Positions 33,878-44,386 of a DNA stretch of 64,000 nucleotides are shown in pieces. The translations under genes were made by a program, and so were the position numbers. The notes beneath the pieces are model-generated. The model saw nothing but the letters and a program-made list of their open reading frames with translations, ran no database searches and was not told where the DNA came from. Source of the stretch: 66-474 sp035281745 (GTDB lineage: Bacteria > Pseudomonadota > Gammaproteobacteria > Xanthomonadales > Rhodanobacteraceae); NCBI GenBank assembly GCA_035281745.1, contig DATEDI010000012.1, positions 1 to 64,000 on the forward strand, written 5' to 3'. Position 1 is the stretch's first letter. Each line of letters starts with the position of its first letter.

Positions 33878-33895
33878 GCGATCGTCGTTGATCGC
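33878..33895. terminator. GCGATCG hairpin after the histidine kinase gene
   Basis: GCGATCG and TGATCGC form a 6-7 bp stem with a 4-nt loop 2 nt after the stop. A nearly identical hairpin follows the mltD gene at 63447-63464 and continues with the same GCTGC. No T-tract follows, so its termination role is uncertain. Confidence 0.45.
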
Positions 33896-33943
33896 TGCTT
33901 CACCGAATCCAGGCCCATCCCGGACCGATTGCCGATCCGCCGA

Positions 33944-33984
33944 CACCAGAACGGCCTTCCATGGGCTGACTTTCCACAACAGCC
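33944..33984 (-). repeat. 41-bp dispersed repeat, copy downstream of the Rieske gene
   Basis: On the minus strand this copy begins GGCTGTTGTGGAAAGTCAG and ends GGCCGTTCTGGTG, 38 of 41 positions identical to the copy in the oxyR leader (22053-22093). It starts 7 nt after the Rieske-protein stop and lies between convergent genes. Conservation of length at a second locus suggests a functional element or a mobile REP-like unit. Confidence 0.75.
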
Positions 33985-33990
33985 GGCCGT

Positions 33991-34311
33991 CTATGACCGA
34001 TCGTCGCGGGTATAGATCACGCCATCCTCGACGCGCACGGGAAATGTCGCGATCGGTTCGGTTGCCGGGGCTTCCTTGACCTCGCCGGTACGAACGTCGA
34101 AGCGCGCGCCGTGGCGCAGGCATTCCACTTCGAAGCCGCACACATCGCCGCCGGCCAGCTCGCCGCCATCATGGGTGCAAGTGTCCTCGACCGCGTACAA
34201 ATCGCCCTCGAGATTGTAGACCGCGATCGCGGTATCGCCGTCCCAGACGACCTTGAATTCGCCCGGCAGCATTTCGTCGTGCGCGCACACGCGCACCCAT
34301 TCACCGTCCAT
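33991..34311 (-). CDS. Rieske [2Fe-2S] ferredoxin-like protein
   Basis: A 106-residue soluble Rieske protein. Cluster ligands are in CTHDGG and CLRHGARFD (C-x-H-x16-C-x2-H). Its size and the DGDTAIAVYNLEGDLYAVED start resemble ferredoxin components of aromatic ring dioxygenases and NirD, but no oxygenase is present. It lies at the end of the suf cluster after a GNAT gene and may carry electrons in cluster assembly. ATG 34311 is chosen because GGAG lies 8 nt upstream; ATG or GTG codons at 34317 and 34320 are alternatives. Confidence 0.88.
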   Translation of the reverse strand: MDGEWVRVCAHDEMLPGEFKVVWDGDTAIAVYNLEGDLYAVEDTCTHDGGELAGGDVCGFEVECLRHGARFDVRTGEVKEAPATEPIATFPVRVEDGVIYTRDDRS

Positions 34312-34369
34312 CGTCATCACTCCGCGTCACCAGCTTCCCGTAGGTCAGGCTGACGGACTTCACCCAGTG

Positions 34370-34430
34370 GAAGCCCAACGCACCGCCGCGGGCCAACGTT
34401 GGGCTTCCCATGAAGCGGGGCCAGCCCAAC
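34370..34430. repeat. GTTGGGCT-type palindromic repeats between Rieske and GNAT genes
   Basis: GAAGCCCAACG (34370-34380) and CGTTGGGCTTC (34397-34407) are perfect inverted repeats; a further AGCCCAAC at 34423-34430 can pair with the same GTTGGGCT. This is the third location of the family in the window. It lies directly after the GNAT stop codon on the minus strand. Confidence 0.8.
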
Positions 34431-34970
34431 CTACAAATCCTTGACGAGCCATTCGAAGCGCAGATCATCCCGCTTGGGAATGCCAAAGCGTGGATCGCCG
34501 TACGGAAACGGCCGGTACTCGCCGGTACGTCGGTAACCGCGACGCGCGTACCACGCAATCAATTCCGCACGCACGTCGATCACCGTCATCCGCATCGTGC
34601 GAGCGTGCCATTGGTCGCGTGCCACGCGCTCGGCTTCGGCCAGCAATGCCCGACCGGTGCCGTTGCCCTGCACGTCCGGTCGCACCGAGAACATGCCGAA
34701 GTAGCCGTCGCCGGCGTGTTCACCGGACAAACGTTCCAGCACGCAACTTGCCAACAATCGCCCATCGCGTTCGGCCAACAGCAGCATCACGCGTGGATTC
34801 GCGATCAACGCCGCGACTTCCGCGGCATCCGTGCGCTGCCCGTCCAGCAGATCGGCCTCGGTGGTCCAGCCAACGCGACTGGCGTCACCGCGATAAGCCG
34901 ATTCGGTCAGCGCGACGATCGCGTCGATGTCAGCCGGCCTCGCGGAGCGAAACCGCACCGCCGTGCTCAT
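34431..34970 (-). CDS. GNAT family N-acetyltransferase in the suf operon
   Basis: A 179-residue acetyltransferase. Motif A is FGMFSVRPDVQGNGTGRALLAEAE (V-R-P-x2-Q-x-x-G-x-G) and motif B includes IAWYARRGYRRTGEY. The ATG at 34970 overlaps the sufS stop (ATGA), so it is translated with the SUF proteins. Why an acetyltransferase sits in this operon is unknown; a role in protein or small-molecule acetylation is all that can be said. Confidence 0.88.
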   Translation of the reverse strand: MSTAVRFRSARPADIDAIVALTESAYRGDASRVGWTTEADLLDGQRTDAAEVAALIANPRVMLLLAERDGRLLASCVLERLSGEHAGDGYFGMFSVRPDVQGNGTGRALLAEAERVARDQWHARTMRMTVIDVRAELIAWYARRGYRRTGEYRPFPYGDPRFGIPKRDDLRFEWLVKDL

Positions 34971-36220
34971 GCAAGCAGCTTCCGCACCCGGCCGATTGCG
35001 TCGACGAATGCATCGATCTCGGCTTCGGTGTTCCAGAACGCCAGCGACGCGCGGCAGGTCGCAGCGACGCCATAAAACTGCATCAACGGATGCGCGCAGT
35101 GGTGACCGGAGCGCACGGCCACGCCTTCCTGGTCGAGAAGTGTCGCCAGGTCGTGCGCATGCGCGCCCTCGATCAGGAACGAGATGACCGCGGCCTTGCC
35201 CGGCGCGTTGCCGAAGATGCGCATGCCCGGAACGGCTTCGAGCCGCGGCGTCGCGTATTCCAACAGCTCGCGTTCGCGTGCGGCGATGTTGGCCATGCCG
35301 ATGGCCTGCAGATAGTCGATCGCGGCACCCAGTCCCGCAAAACCGGCGGTGTTCGGCGTTCCGGCCTCGAACTTGTGCGGCGAATCGGCGAACGTCGTTC
35401 CCTCGAACGAAACGGTACGGATCATTTCGCCACCGCCGAAGAACGGCGGCATCACTTCCAGCAGCTCTCGCCGCGCCCACAATGCACCGGTGCCGGTCGG
35501 GCCGCACATCTTGTGGCCGGTGACGCAGTAAAAATCGCAGCCGATGGATTTCACATTGATCGGCAGATGTGGCGCAGCCTGCGAGCCATCCACCAGCAAC
35601 GGGATGCCGCGCTTGCGGCACTCGCGCGCCAGTTCCTTCACCGGATTGACGGTGCCAAGCACGTTGGAAACGTGCACGACGCCCGCGAACTTCACCTCCG
35701 GCGTCAACGCCTCGATGAACTTTTCGATGATCAGCTCGCCCGATTCGGTGATCGGCGCGACCTTGAGATGCGCACCCGTGAGCTCGCACACCAGTTGCCA
35801 CGGCACGATATCGGCGTGGTGTTCCATCGCGGTCACCAGCACCGCGTCGCCGGGCTTCAGTCGCGGCAACAGAAAACTGTAGGCGACCAGGTTGGTGGCC
35901 ATCGTCGTGCCGGACGTCAGCACGACCTCGTCGCGATGGTTGGCGCCAATGAACGCCGCCAGCTTGTCGCGCGCACCCTCGTAAAGCGCGGTCGCCTCTT
36001 CGCCCAACTGGTGCACCGCGCGCGACACATTGGCGTTGTGCTCGCGGTAGAACGCATCCACGGCCTCGATCACCTGGCGCGGTTTCTGCGACGTGTTGGC
36101 GCTGTCGAGATACACCAGCGGCTTGCCGTGCACCTGGCGCTGCAGGATCGGGAAATCCTGCCGGACCTTGGACCAGTCGACCGGCGTCGCAACAATCGTT
36201 GCCTTCGCGGTTGCGCTCAT
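34967..36220 (-). CDS. sufS: Cysteine desulfurase SufS
   Basis: A 417-residue PLP enzyme that transfers sulfur from cysteine to the SUF scaffold. The PLP lysine is K237 (VTGHKMCG), the active-site persulfide cysteine C389 (ATCRAS), with RSGHHCAHP at 370-378. This is the class II SufS pattern. It overlaps sufD upstream and the GNAT gene downstream by 4 nt each. No sufE or sufU partner gene is within the cluster; an activating partner would have to be encoded elsewhere. Confidence 0.96.
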   Translation of the reverse strand: MSATAKATIVATPVDWSKVRQDFPILQRQVHGKPLVYLDSANTSQKPRQVIEAVDAFYREHNANVSRAVHQLGEEATALYEGARDKLAAFIGANHRDEVVLTSGTTMATNLVAYSFLLPRLKPGDAVLVTAMEHHADIVPWQLVCELTGAHLKVAPITESGELIIEKFIEALTPEVKFAGVVHVSNVLGTVNPVKELARECRKRGIPLLVDGSQAAPHLPINVKSIGCDFYCVTGHKMCGPTGTGALWARRELLEVMPPFFGGGEMIRTVSFEGTTFADSPHKFEAGTPNTAGFAGLGAAIDYLQAIGMANIAARERELLEYATPRLEAVPGMRIFGNAPGKAAVISFLIEGAHAHDLATLLDQEGVAVRSGHHCAHPLMQFYGVAATCRASLAFWNTEAEIDAFVDAIGRVRKLLA

Positions 36221-37532
36221 GCTTCGGTCTCCGGCAATTGCGCGGCCAGCAACGTTTCGCAGAATTCACGCAAGCTCGCGGGCTGAATGCCGTCCAGCGT
36301 CACGGCGCAGAACGCCCGCACCAGCATGCGCCGCGCCGTGTCCAGCGGAATCCCGCGCGAGCGCAGGTAGAAAAGTACGTTCTCGTCAAGCTGCCCGACC
36401 GTGGCGCCATGGTTGGCCTTGACCTCGTCGGCGTAGATCTCCAACGCCGGGCGCGTGTCGATTTCGGCCGTCGGCGACAGCAGCAGGTTCTTGTTGTAAA
36501 AACTGCCATCGGAACCATCGGCGCCGGGCTGCACCAGGATCCGGCCGTGCACCACGCCCCGCGCATGATCGCCGGCCACGCCGCGCCACAGCGAATTGCT
36601 CAGGGTGTCACGTCCGCGATGGGTCACCAGCACTTCGCTGTCGGCATGCTGGCGGCCGTCCAGCACGAATGCACCGCGGCTGGCGAAACGCGCCCGCGCG
36701 CCGGCAAGGTCCACGCGCAATTCGTGGCGTGCAAGTTTGCCGCCCAGCTCAAGCGCATGGAAATCGAGTTCCGCATGGTCGTGCAGAACGCAGTCGGTAC
36801 GCCGGAGCAACGTCGTATTCCGGGACGCGCGCTGGACGACCGTCCAGTCGAGGTGCGCGTTTGCACGCAACGTGACGCCGCGCATGAGGTTCGCGAGATG
36901 CCCCGATGCGTCATCGCCCACATGATGCTCGACGATCGCGAGTGAAGCGCCCTCGCCCAACTCGATCAGGTCGCGCAAATGCCAGCCGATCGCGCGGCCG
37001 GCACTCGTACCGACATGCACGACGTGCAACGGCTGCGAAGCGCGCACGCCATCGGCCACCCGCACGATCAGGCCCTCCGCGGCGAGCGCGCGATTCAGCA
37101 GCGTCAAGCCATCCTCGTCCTCGTCTGCGCGCGCAGCCAGCAGGAAGCGCAGCGGTTCGGATTGACGCTGCAGGGCTTCCGACAAAGGCTGCAGGGTGAG
37201 GCCTTCCGGCACGTCATCCAGCCGCGACAAATCGACACGAAACGTGCCATTCACGAATACGGCGCGCGGCCCCTCGCCACCATCCAGCCGCAGCAGGTCA
37301 TCTGCGACGGAACGGCTTGCGGCGTCCTCGTCAAATGGCGCATAGGCGTGCTGCTGCAGCGCACGCAGCGCGGTGTATTTCCACAACTCGTCGCGGGTGT
37401 CGGGCAGGCCCCGTTCCATGAAAGCGCGCAGCGCTTGATGACGCGCGTCGTCCAGCCAGGCAGAGCCGCAGCCCGGCAGACGTGCCGCCGCGGCAGCCTG
37501 CATGGATTCGACGAATGGCGTTGCCACGCTGC

Positions 37533-37536
<4 letters not shown>
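36217..37536 (-). CDS. sufD: Fe-S cluster assembly protein SufD
   Basis: A 439-residue component of the SufBC2D scaffold. It shows the right-handed beta-helix core repeats of SufB/SufD (for example GRDTLSNSLWRGVAGDHARGVVHG) and the C-terminal NHGATVGQLDENVLFYLRSRGI block with the conserved His that matches SufD H360. It starts with GTG at 37536, overlapping the sufC stop (GTGA). The N-terminal helical domain is divergent, as usual. Confidence 0.94.
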
Positions 37537-38297
<761 letters not shown>

Positions 38298-38436
38298 GTC
38301 GGTTCCTGGTTTTTTGCGAGCAACCATCCTTGGTGCGTGGCGCCGGTGCGGCCATTCATGGCCGCCCGTTCGGGGCGACGCGTGATGCCACTGGCATCAC
38401 GCAAGCGCCGCTCCTCACCCTCATCCGCCCTTCGGG

Positions 38437-38463
38437 CACCTTCTCCCGGAGGGAGAAGGAAAA
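38437..38463 (-). repeat. Palindromic repeat between sufB and sufC
   Basis: CCTTCTCCC (38439-38447) and GGGAGAAGG (38451-38459) form a perfect 9-bp stem with a 3-nt loop. GCCC-TTC-GGGC just beside it (38427-38437) forms a second hairpin. The unit is related to the copy at 26149-26181. In the suf mRNA both hairpins lie immediately after the sufB stop; they lack a T-run, so differential mRNA stability is likelier than termination. Confidence 0.7.
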
Positions 38464-38464
38464 A

Positions 38465-39904
<1,440 letters not shown>

Positions 39905-39916
39905 CAGGTTCTCCTC

Positions 39917-40184
39917 AGGGCCTGTCAACGCTATGCCACGCGAGCCGCGTTGCTTCCGCAGCGGGCGCCAGACGAGGCGCGCGCCGCAGCGCCATGGCGG
40001 TTCCATGGTCAAGGCGCGCACCGATGGATGGTGGCCGCTGCGGAGCAACCCTTCGGGCCGGGGCCCTTTGCCCGCACGGCCGCGTCATCATTCGTCTATG
40101 TATCGACATACATCTTCCTCACTCTTCCTTGCCCTGCGAGCAAAGGGCCAGCGGCGCGGCCCGTGGATAGCGCTGACAGGCCCT
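39917..40184. mobile_element. MITE-like or structured inverted-repeat element between sufR and sufB
   Basis: Terminal inverted repeats of 22-23 nt flank 268 bp: AGGGCCTGTCAACGCTAT... at 39917-39939 and the near-complement ...ATAGCGCTGACAGGCCCT at 40163-40184. Inside are two further hairpins, TTGCTTCCGCAGCGG (39949-39963) with CCGCTGCGGAGCAA (40034-40047), and GGCCCTTTGC (40062-40071) with GCAAAGGGCC (40140-40149). The whole could fold as an outer stem closing on two arms. It has no open reading frame with support. The right end overlaps the sufR stop codon. No clear target duplication is seen, so a cis-acting RNA is the main alternative. Confidence 0.65.
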
Positions 40185-40614
40185 AAGCTCTCGCGCCGTG
40201 CGCGCGCGCCGGCTGGCGCCGCAACATGTCGGCGAGGCTCACGCCGCGCAGCGCGTCGCCGATCGCGGCGCCGACGCCCTGCCAGTCGCGCGCCACCGCG
40301 CAGTACGACTGGCGCTCGCAACCTGCGTGGCCGACGCTGCACGCGGTCAGGCCGATCGGGCCGTCCAGCGCTTCCACGATTTCCGCAAGCGAGATGTTTT
40401 GTGCGGGTTTGGCCAGCCGATAACCGCCTGCAGCGCCGCGAAACGATTCCACCAGCCCGGCACGCGCGAGCTGCTTCAGCAATTTGCTGACGGTCGGCAG
40501 TTCCAGATGCGCTTCCTCGCCGACCTGTGCCGCCGGCAACACCTCGCCCGGATGGCGCGCCAGGCAGGCCATCACCACGGAGGCGTAATCGGCAAGACGG
40601 CTGACGCGGATCAT
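40183..40614 (-). CDS. SUF system regulator SufR-like (Rrf2 family)
   Basis: A 143-residue Rrf2 regulator with N-terminal winged helix (SRLADYASVVMACLA, ELPTVSKLLKQLARAGLV) and the wing GGYRLAKP. Three cysteines (CSVGHAGCERQSYC) fit an Fe-S cluster site as in IscR-type sensors, although the first two are 7 residues apart. It heads the suf genes, as in other Xanthomonadales. A perfect palindrome lies 22 nt upstream of the ATG. It probably represses the suf operon when its cluster is loaded. Confidence 0.9.
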   Translation of the reverse strand: MIRVSRLADYASVVMACLARHPGEVLPAAQVGEEAHLELPTVSKLLKQLARAGLVESFRGAAGGYRLAKPAQNISLAEIVEALDGPIGLTACSVGHAGCERQSYCAVARDWQGVGAAIGDALRGVSLADMLRRQPARAHGARA

Positions 40615-40635
40615 GCGTGGCTTCGACTGCGAATA

Positions 40636-40652
40636 AGTACCAATATGGTACT
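40636..40652. promoter_or_regulatory. Palindrome upstream of sufR, candidate Rrf2 operator
   Basis: AGTACCAATATGGTACT is a perfect inverted repeat with 7-bp arms and a 3-nt centre, 22 nt before the sufR start and within the region where the sufR promoter should lie (a TTGTAA box is next to it on the minus strand). Its symmetry and place suggest autoregulation by the SufR-like protein. It does not match the E. coli IscR type 1 site closely. Confidence 0.6.
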
Positions 40653-40695
40653 ATTTACAACGCCACGTCGCAAGGCGACCCAAGACTCGGCGCGG

Positions 40696-41559
40696 TCATG
40701 CCGCCTTCGGACGACGCATCATGATCGCAAGCAGATCCGCGATGCGATCGCGCAACTGGCGACGGTCGCAGATCATGTCGATGGCACCGTGCTCCAGCAG
40801 GAATTCGGAACGCTGGAAACCTTCCGGCAGCGTTTCGCGCACGGTCTGCTCGATCACGCGCGGACCGGCGAAGCCGATCAGCGCCTTCGGTTCGGCGATA
40901 TGCACGTCGCCCAGCATCGCGAGGCTGGCCGAGACACCCCCAGTGGTCGGGTGCGTCAGCACCACGACGTACGGCAGGCCCGCGGTGCGCAGGCGGGCGA
41001 GTGCGGCCGAGGTCTTGGCCATCTGCAGCAGCGACTGCAGGCCTTCCTGCATGCGGGCGCCGCCGGTCGCAGTGAAGCACACCAGCGCGGTCCTGTCGCG
41101 CAGGGCGACTTCGGCGGCGCGGGTGAATTTCTCTCCCACGACCGAGCCCATCGAACCACCCATGTAGCCGAATTCGAACGCGCAGGCAACGATCGGAATG
41201 GTTTTCAGAGTGCCCTTCACCGTGACCAGCGCGTCCTTTTCGCCGGTGGCCTTTTGCGCGGCCAGGATGCGATCCCGGTATTTTTTTGAGTCCTTGAACT
41301 TCAGCGCATCGACCGGCGACAGGCCCACGTCGAGTTCGTCGCCGCCCTCGTCGAGGAAAGCCGCGAGCCGCGCGCGCGCGCCGACGGCATGGTGATGCCC
41401 GCATTTCGGACACACCATCAGGTTGCGTTCCAGTTCGGGGCGATACAGCCCGATGCCGCAACCGGAACACTTTTCCCACACGCCTTCGGGCACCTTGCCG
41501 CGGATGGGTGCGCCTTCGGTGCGGATCTTCGGAGTGGTCAGCTTCTGCAGCCAGGACAA
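40696..41559 (-). CDS. accD: Acetyl-CoA carboxylase carboxyltransferase subunit beta
   Basis: A 287-residue subunit of the carboxyltransferase that makes malonyl-CoA. An N-terminal zinc finger has C31, C34, C50 and C53 (CSGCG...CPKCG). The crotonase-like fold shows SGGARMQEG-type ATGGARMQEGLQS and the acyl-CoA site LTHPTTGGVSAS. It starts with TTG at 41559, supported by GGGGA 6 nt upstream and the canonical MSWLQKL start. In many relatives accD follows trpA; here the four-gene NO-reductase-like operon lies between them. Confidence 0.95.
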   Translation of the reverse strand: MSWLQKLTTPKIRTEGAPIRGKVPEGVWEKCSGCGIGLYRPELERNLMVCPKCGHHHAVGARARLAAFLDEGGDELDVGLSPVDALKFKDSKKYRDRILAAQKATGEKDALVTVKGTLKTIPIVACAFEFGYMGGSMGSVVGEKFTRAAEVALRDRTALVCFTATGGARMQEGLQSLLQMAKTSAALARLRTAGLPYVVVLTHPTTGGVSASLAMLGDVHIAEPKALIGFAGPRVIEQTVRETLPEGFQRSEFLLEHGAIDMICDRRQLRDRIADLLAIMMRRPKAA

Positions 41560-41644
41560 GGCAAATCCCCATGTGGTTCAGCCGTATAGGATACAACGCG
41601 CGCAGCGTGGCCGGCTCGCGCGGCGCGTGCTCACTGCAGGCGAC

Positions 41645-42229
41645 TCAGTGGCCGGGGCTTTCGACGCGGCCGCCGCCCCACATGAGCCTCCATGCCAGCA
41701 ACAGGCAGGTCGCCACGCCGATCGCCAGCATGATCCTGCCGAGCTGCTGCTGGTCGCCCAACAGATAATTGCTGCACAGCCTTACCGGCGACACCAGGTA
41801 GAGCCAGCCCAACCGGAACGTCATCGCGATGACTTCGACCAGCCACACGCCGCGCACCACGAATCCCGCCCGCGGCCAGCTGATCGCCAGCGGCAGCCCG
41901 ATCAGCAAGGGCACGCTGGTGAATTTCGCCAGCGCCATCCACGGGTTTTCCAGTGCCGCATCCAGCATCCGCGGCAGCATCCAGATCACCACCGTCAGCG
42001 ACGCCAATACGATCCCGGTGATCCCGCTGCGGTTCCACCGGGACAGTGCATCGACCGCACGACACGTCAGGACCGGCGCCAGCCACCAGCCCGCCACCGC
42101 GAGCAACGGAATCTGGACCAGCATCTGCAGCGTCATCGTCGCTTCGAGAACGTGCCGCACCGGCGGCAGCGCCAGCACCACCCACAGCGCCAATCCCGAC
42201 GCCGGATGCCAGCGCGGCGGCACGGTCAT
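41645..42229 (-). CDS. Small membrane protein of the norSY-senC cluster (orf1-like)
   Basis: A 194-residue integral membrane protein with about five hydrophobic helices (for example LALWVVLALPPV, MLVQIPLLAVAGWWL, GIVLASLTVVIWMLP, GVWLVEVIAMTF). It has no known catalytic motif. The ATG overlaps the sco stop (ATGA). In norSY-senC-orf1 clusters a membrane protein of similar size sits in the same place and is thought to help assembly of the oxidase-like complex. That analogy is based on gene order. Confidence 0.75.
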   Translation of the reverse strand: MTVPPRWHPASGLALWVVLALPPVRHVLEATMTLQMLVQIPLLAVAGWWLAPVLTCRAVDALSRWNRSGITGIVLASLTVVIWMLPRMLDAALENPWMALAKFTSVPLLIGLPLAISWPRAGFVVRGVWLVEVIAMTFRLGWLYLVSPVRLCSNYLLGDQQQLGRIMLAIGVATCLLLAWRLMWGGGRVESPGH

Positions 42230-42843
42230 TGCGCCAGCCCGTGGAGGACGTAGCGTTCCGCCTCGTGCGGCGCGTCCCAATCGGTGATTGCGACCAGCCG
42301 CCCGCGAGGATCGACCACGGCGATGGCGGCGTTGTGCACGTAGCCACCGAGCCCGTCCGGGATCGCCCTGACGCCGAACACGTGCATCAACGCATCGAGG
42401 CCGGACGGGGCGGTCGGGCGCACCGCAAGCCACCCCGTCCCGCGATCGCCCGAGCGGTGCTGATAGCCCGCCAGTTGCGCCGGACCATCGTGCGCCGGAT
42501 CGAAGCTGACGCTGACGAGCACGACCTTGCCGGCAGCAATCGGCCGCGCCAGCCGGTCCTGCAAGCGCGCGAACTCGCTGCCCTGCACCGAGCAGTAGGT
42601 CATGCAGCGGGTGTAGATGAAATCCACCAGCACCCAATGCCCGCGCAGGCGTGCGAAGTCGGTGGTCTGTCCGGCCGCGGTCTGCAACGGCACCGGCGGC
42701 AGCGCGCGCGGATGTTCGCGCACGTCGATGCGGCGCGCGGTTTCGGAAGTGAATGCCCGGAACCCGTCCGTGGCGGCGGCGAGTACCGCCACCCCGGCTG
42801 CGACGATCAGCAGGCTAGCCAGCAGCGTTCGTAGTACCGACAC
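42226..42843 (-). CDS. SCO1/SenC family copper chaperone
   Basis: A 205-residue membrane-anchored thioredoxin-like protein. After an N-terminal anchor come the copper-binding CxxxC (C80-MTY-C84) and the distal H170 (YVHNAA), the complete SCO triad. SCO proteins deliver copper to the CuA centre, which fits a subunit II that retains all CuA ligands. It starts with GTG and overlaps norY by 29 nt. It corresponds to senC of norSY-senC clusters. Confidence 0.92.
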   Translation of the reverse strand: MSVLRTLLASLLIVAAGVAVLAAATDGFRAFTSETARRIDVREHPRALPPVPLQTAAGQTTDFARLRGHWVLVDFIYTRCMTYCSVQGSEFARLQDRLARPIAAGKVVLVSVSFDPAHDGPAQLAGYQHRSGDRGTGWLAVRPTAPSGLDALMHVFGVRAIPDGLGGYVHNAAIAVVDPRGRLVAITDWDAPHEAERYVLHGLAQ

Positions 42844-44386
42844 CGATGGCTCCAGGTGACGGCGATGGCAGTGGCTCGGGCTCGGGCTCGGGCGCCGGCA
42901 CCGGTTTCGGCACCAACGACGGCGACGGCGGCTTCAACAACCCGACCGTGATGCGCACCGCGAAATACAGCATCGCCAGCACCACCAGGATGGCGCCGAT
43001 CGACCCGATCTTGTCGGTGTAGGTCCATGCATCGAGGTGCTCGGCCATCCGCCGCGGCACGCTCATGCGGCCACCGTCCAGGAATCCGAACACGAAGATC
43101 AGGCCGCCGATAAGGTACACGGGAAATCCCATCCGGTCGGCACGCGAATTGGGCGCCGCGTGCGCGCGGCTGCCGATCTCGTGGAACATCAGCGACAGCG
43201 CCATCGCCAGCACGCCGAGCAGTATGTAGAAGTGGAAATGCCCGGGCACCCACTGGGTGTTGTGCATCACCGAGTTGATGCGGATCGTGCCATCGAGGAT
43301 GGCCGGCACGATCCCGGCCGCCCAGCCGAACACCGACAGGATCATGAGCCGGGACGGCATGGTCCACCGGATATTGGAGCGATGGACGTTGGTGAGCGCC
43401 CCGTAGGCGGTCACGAGGAACACCGGGAACCCGGCGCCCCACGAAACCACCTGGCCCATGATCGCCAGCCAGCGCGGCTGCGCGAAGTCCATCAACAGGT
43501 GGTGCGGAAACACGATGACCACGAACAGCGTGCTGACCGCCCACGACCACAGGAACGGACGCGAGATCGGATACGGCTTGCCGGTGTAGCGAGGCAGCAG
43601 TTCGTAGATCGCGATCACGCCCATGTAGATCGTGGCGTTGATGTACATGTGCCCGAACCAGAAGATCAGGTTCTTGGCGACCAGCGCGTTCAACACCACC
43701 TGCGGATAGAAGATGTTGACCAGGCTCATTACCAGCACCACGGCGCCGGCGAGGATCCCCAGCGAGTTGGTGATGATCACCATGGTGCTGGCGACCACCG
43801 CCTTCGGATGGTCGGGATCGATCTTCCCGCCGAACAGCCACTGCAGGCCCAGCGCGCGGCCGAGATTGCCGTGCACCTTGATGATCGCCGCCGCAGCATC
43901 GAGGTAGAACAGCAGCGAGCCGATCCCGATCAGCAGGTAGCCGAGCATGAACAAGGCCGACGAATCGGCGGTCCACATGCCGACCCCGTGCACCGGCAGC
44001 GGATACAGGAACGTCCACAGCGCCCCGTAGCCGTACACGAAAATCGACACGATGATGCACAGCGCGCCGAGCAGGAACAGCACGTAGTTGGCAACGAATG
44101 CCCACAGGTGCAGTCGCACGTACTTGCGCAGGAAGAACCACATGACCGCGGTGGTCGCCAGCGAGATGGTGCCGACCATGCCGGCGCCGTGCATCGAGAG
44201 CAGTTCATAGAACAGGCCCGGCGGCACGTCCAGCCATTTGGCCTGGGTCATGCGCATCGTCAGGCCCAGCAGCATCATCAGCACGAACAGCGCCACCGCC
44301 GTGATGATGTACAGGTTGAACGCGACGCGATCGCGGCCGGTCAGCCGCTCGTCTTCCGGATACAGGGTCAGCGAAGCCATGGTCAT
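42815..44386 (-). CDS. norY: Heme-copper oxidase superfamily subunit I, probable sNOR catalytic subunit
   Basis: A 523-residue protein with 12 or more helices and all six histidines of the superfamily: H66 (MHGAGM), CuB ligands H246 (WFGHMYIN), H295 and H296 (FPHHL), and H383/H385 (GHFHF). The tyrosine four residues after the first CuB histidine (GHPxVY in A- and B-type oxidases) is N250 here, and cbb3-type Tyr before PHH is V289. Loss of this residue is typical of NO reductases. With norS, senC and orf1 in the order of the AOB sNOR cluster, reduction of NO is the best inference. ATG 44386 overlaps the norS stop; ATG 44380 has a better spaced GGGGGGA. Proline-rich tail about 40 residues. Confidence 0.8.
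   Translation of the reverse strand: MTMASLTLYPEDERLTGRDRVAFNLYIITAVALFVLMMLLGLTMRMTQAKWLDVPPGLFYELLSMHGAGMVGTISLATTAVMWFFLRKYVRLHLWAFVANYVLFLLGALCIIVSIFVYGYGALWTFLYPLPVHGVGMWTADSSALFMLGYLLIGIGSLLFYLDAAAAIIKVHGNLGRALGLQWLFGGKIDPDHPKAVVASTMVIITNSLGILAGAVVLVMSLVNIFYPQVVLNALVAKNLIFWFGHMYINATIYMGVIAIYELLPRYTGKPYPISRPFLWSWAVSTLFVVIVFPHHLLMDFAQPRWLAIMGQVVSWGAGFPVFLVTAYGALTNVHRSNIRWTMPSRLMILSVFGWAAGIVPAILDGTIRINSVMHNTQWVPGHFHFYILLGVLAMALSLMFHEIGSRAHAAPNSRADRMGFPVYLIGGLIFVFGFLDGGRMSVPRRMAEHLDAWTYTDKIGSIGAILVVLAMLYFAVRITVGLLKPPSPSLVPKPVPAPEPEPEPLPSPSPGAIGVGTTNAAG

Noticed and set aside
42815..44386. Ordinary cbb3- or aa3-type cytochrome c oxidase subunit I
   Set aside because: The active-site Tyr of both types is missing, no ccoO/ccoP or subunit III gene is present, and the order norS-norY-senC-orf1 fits sNOR better. 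It remains the fallback call.
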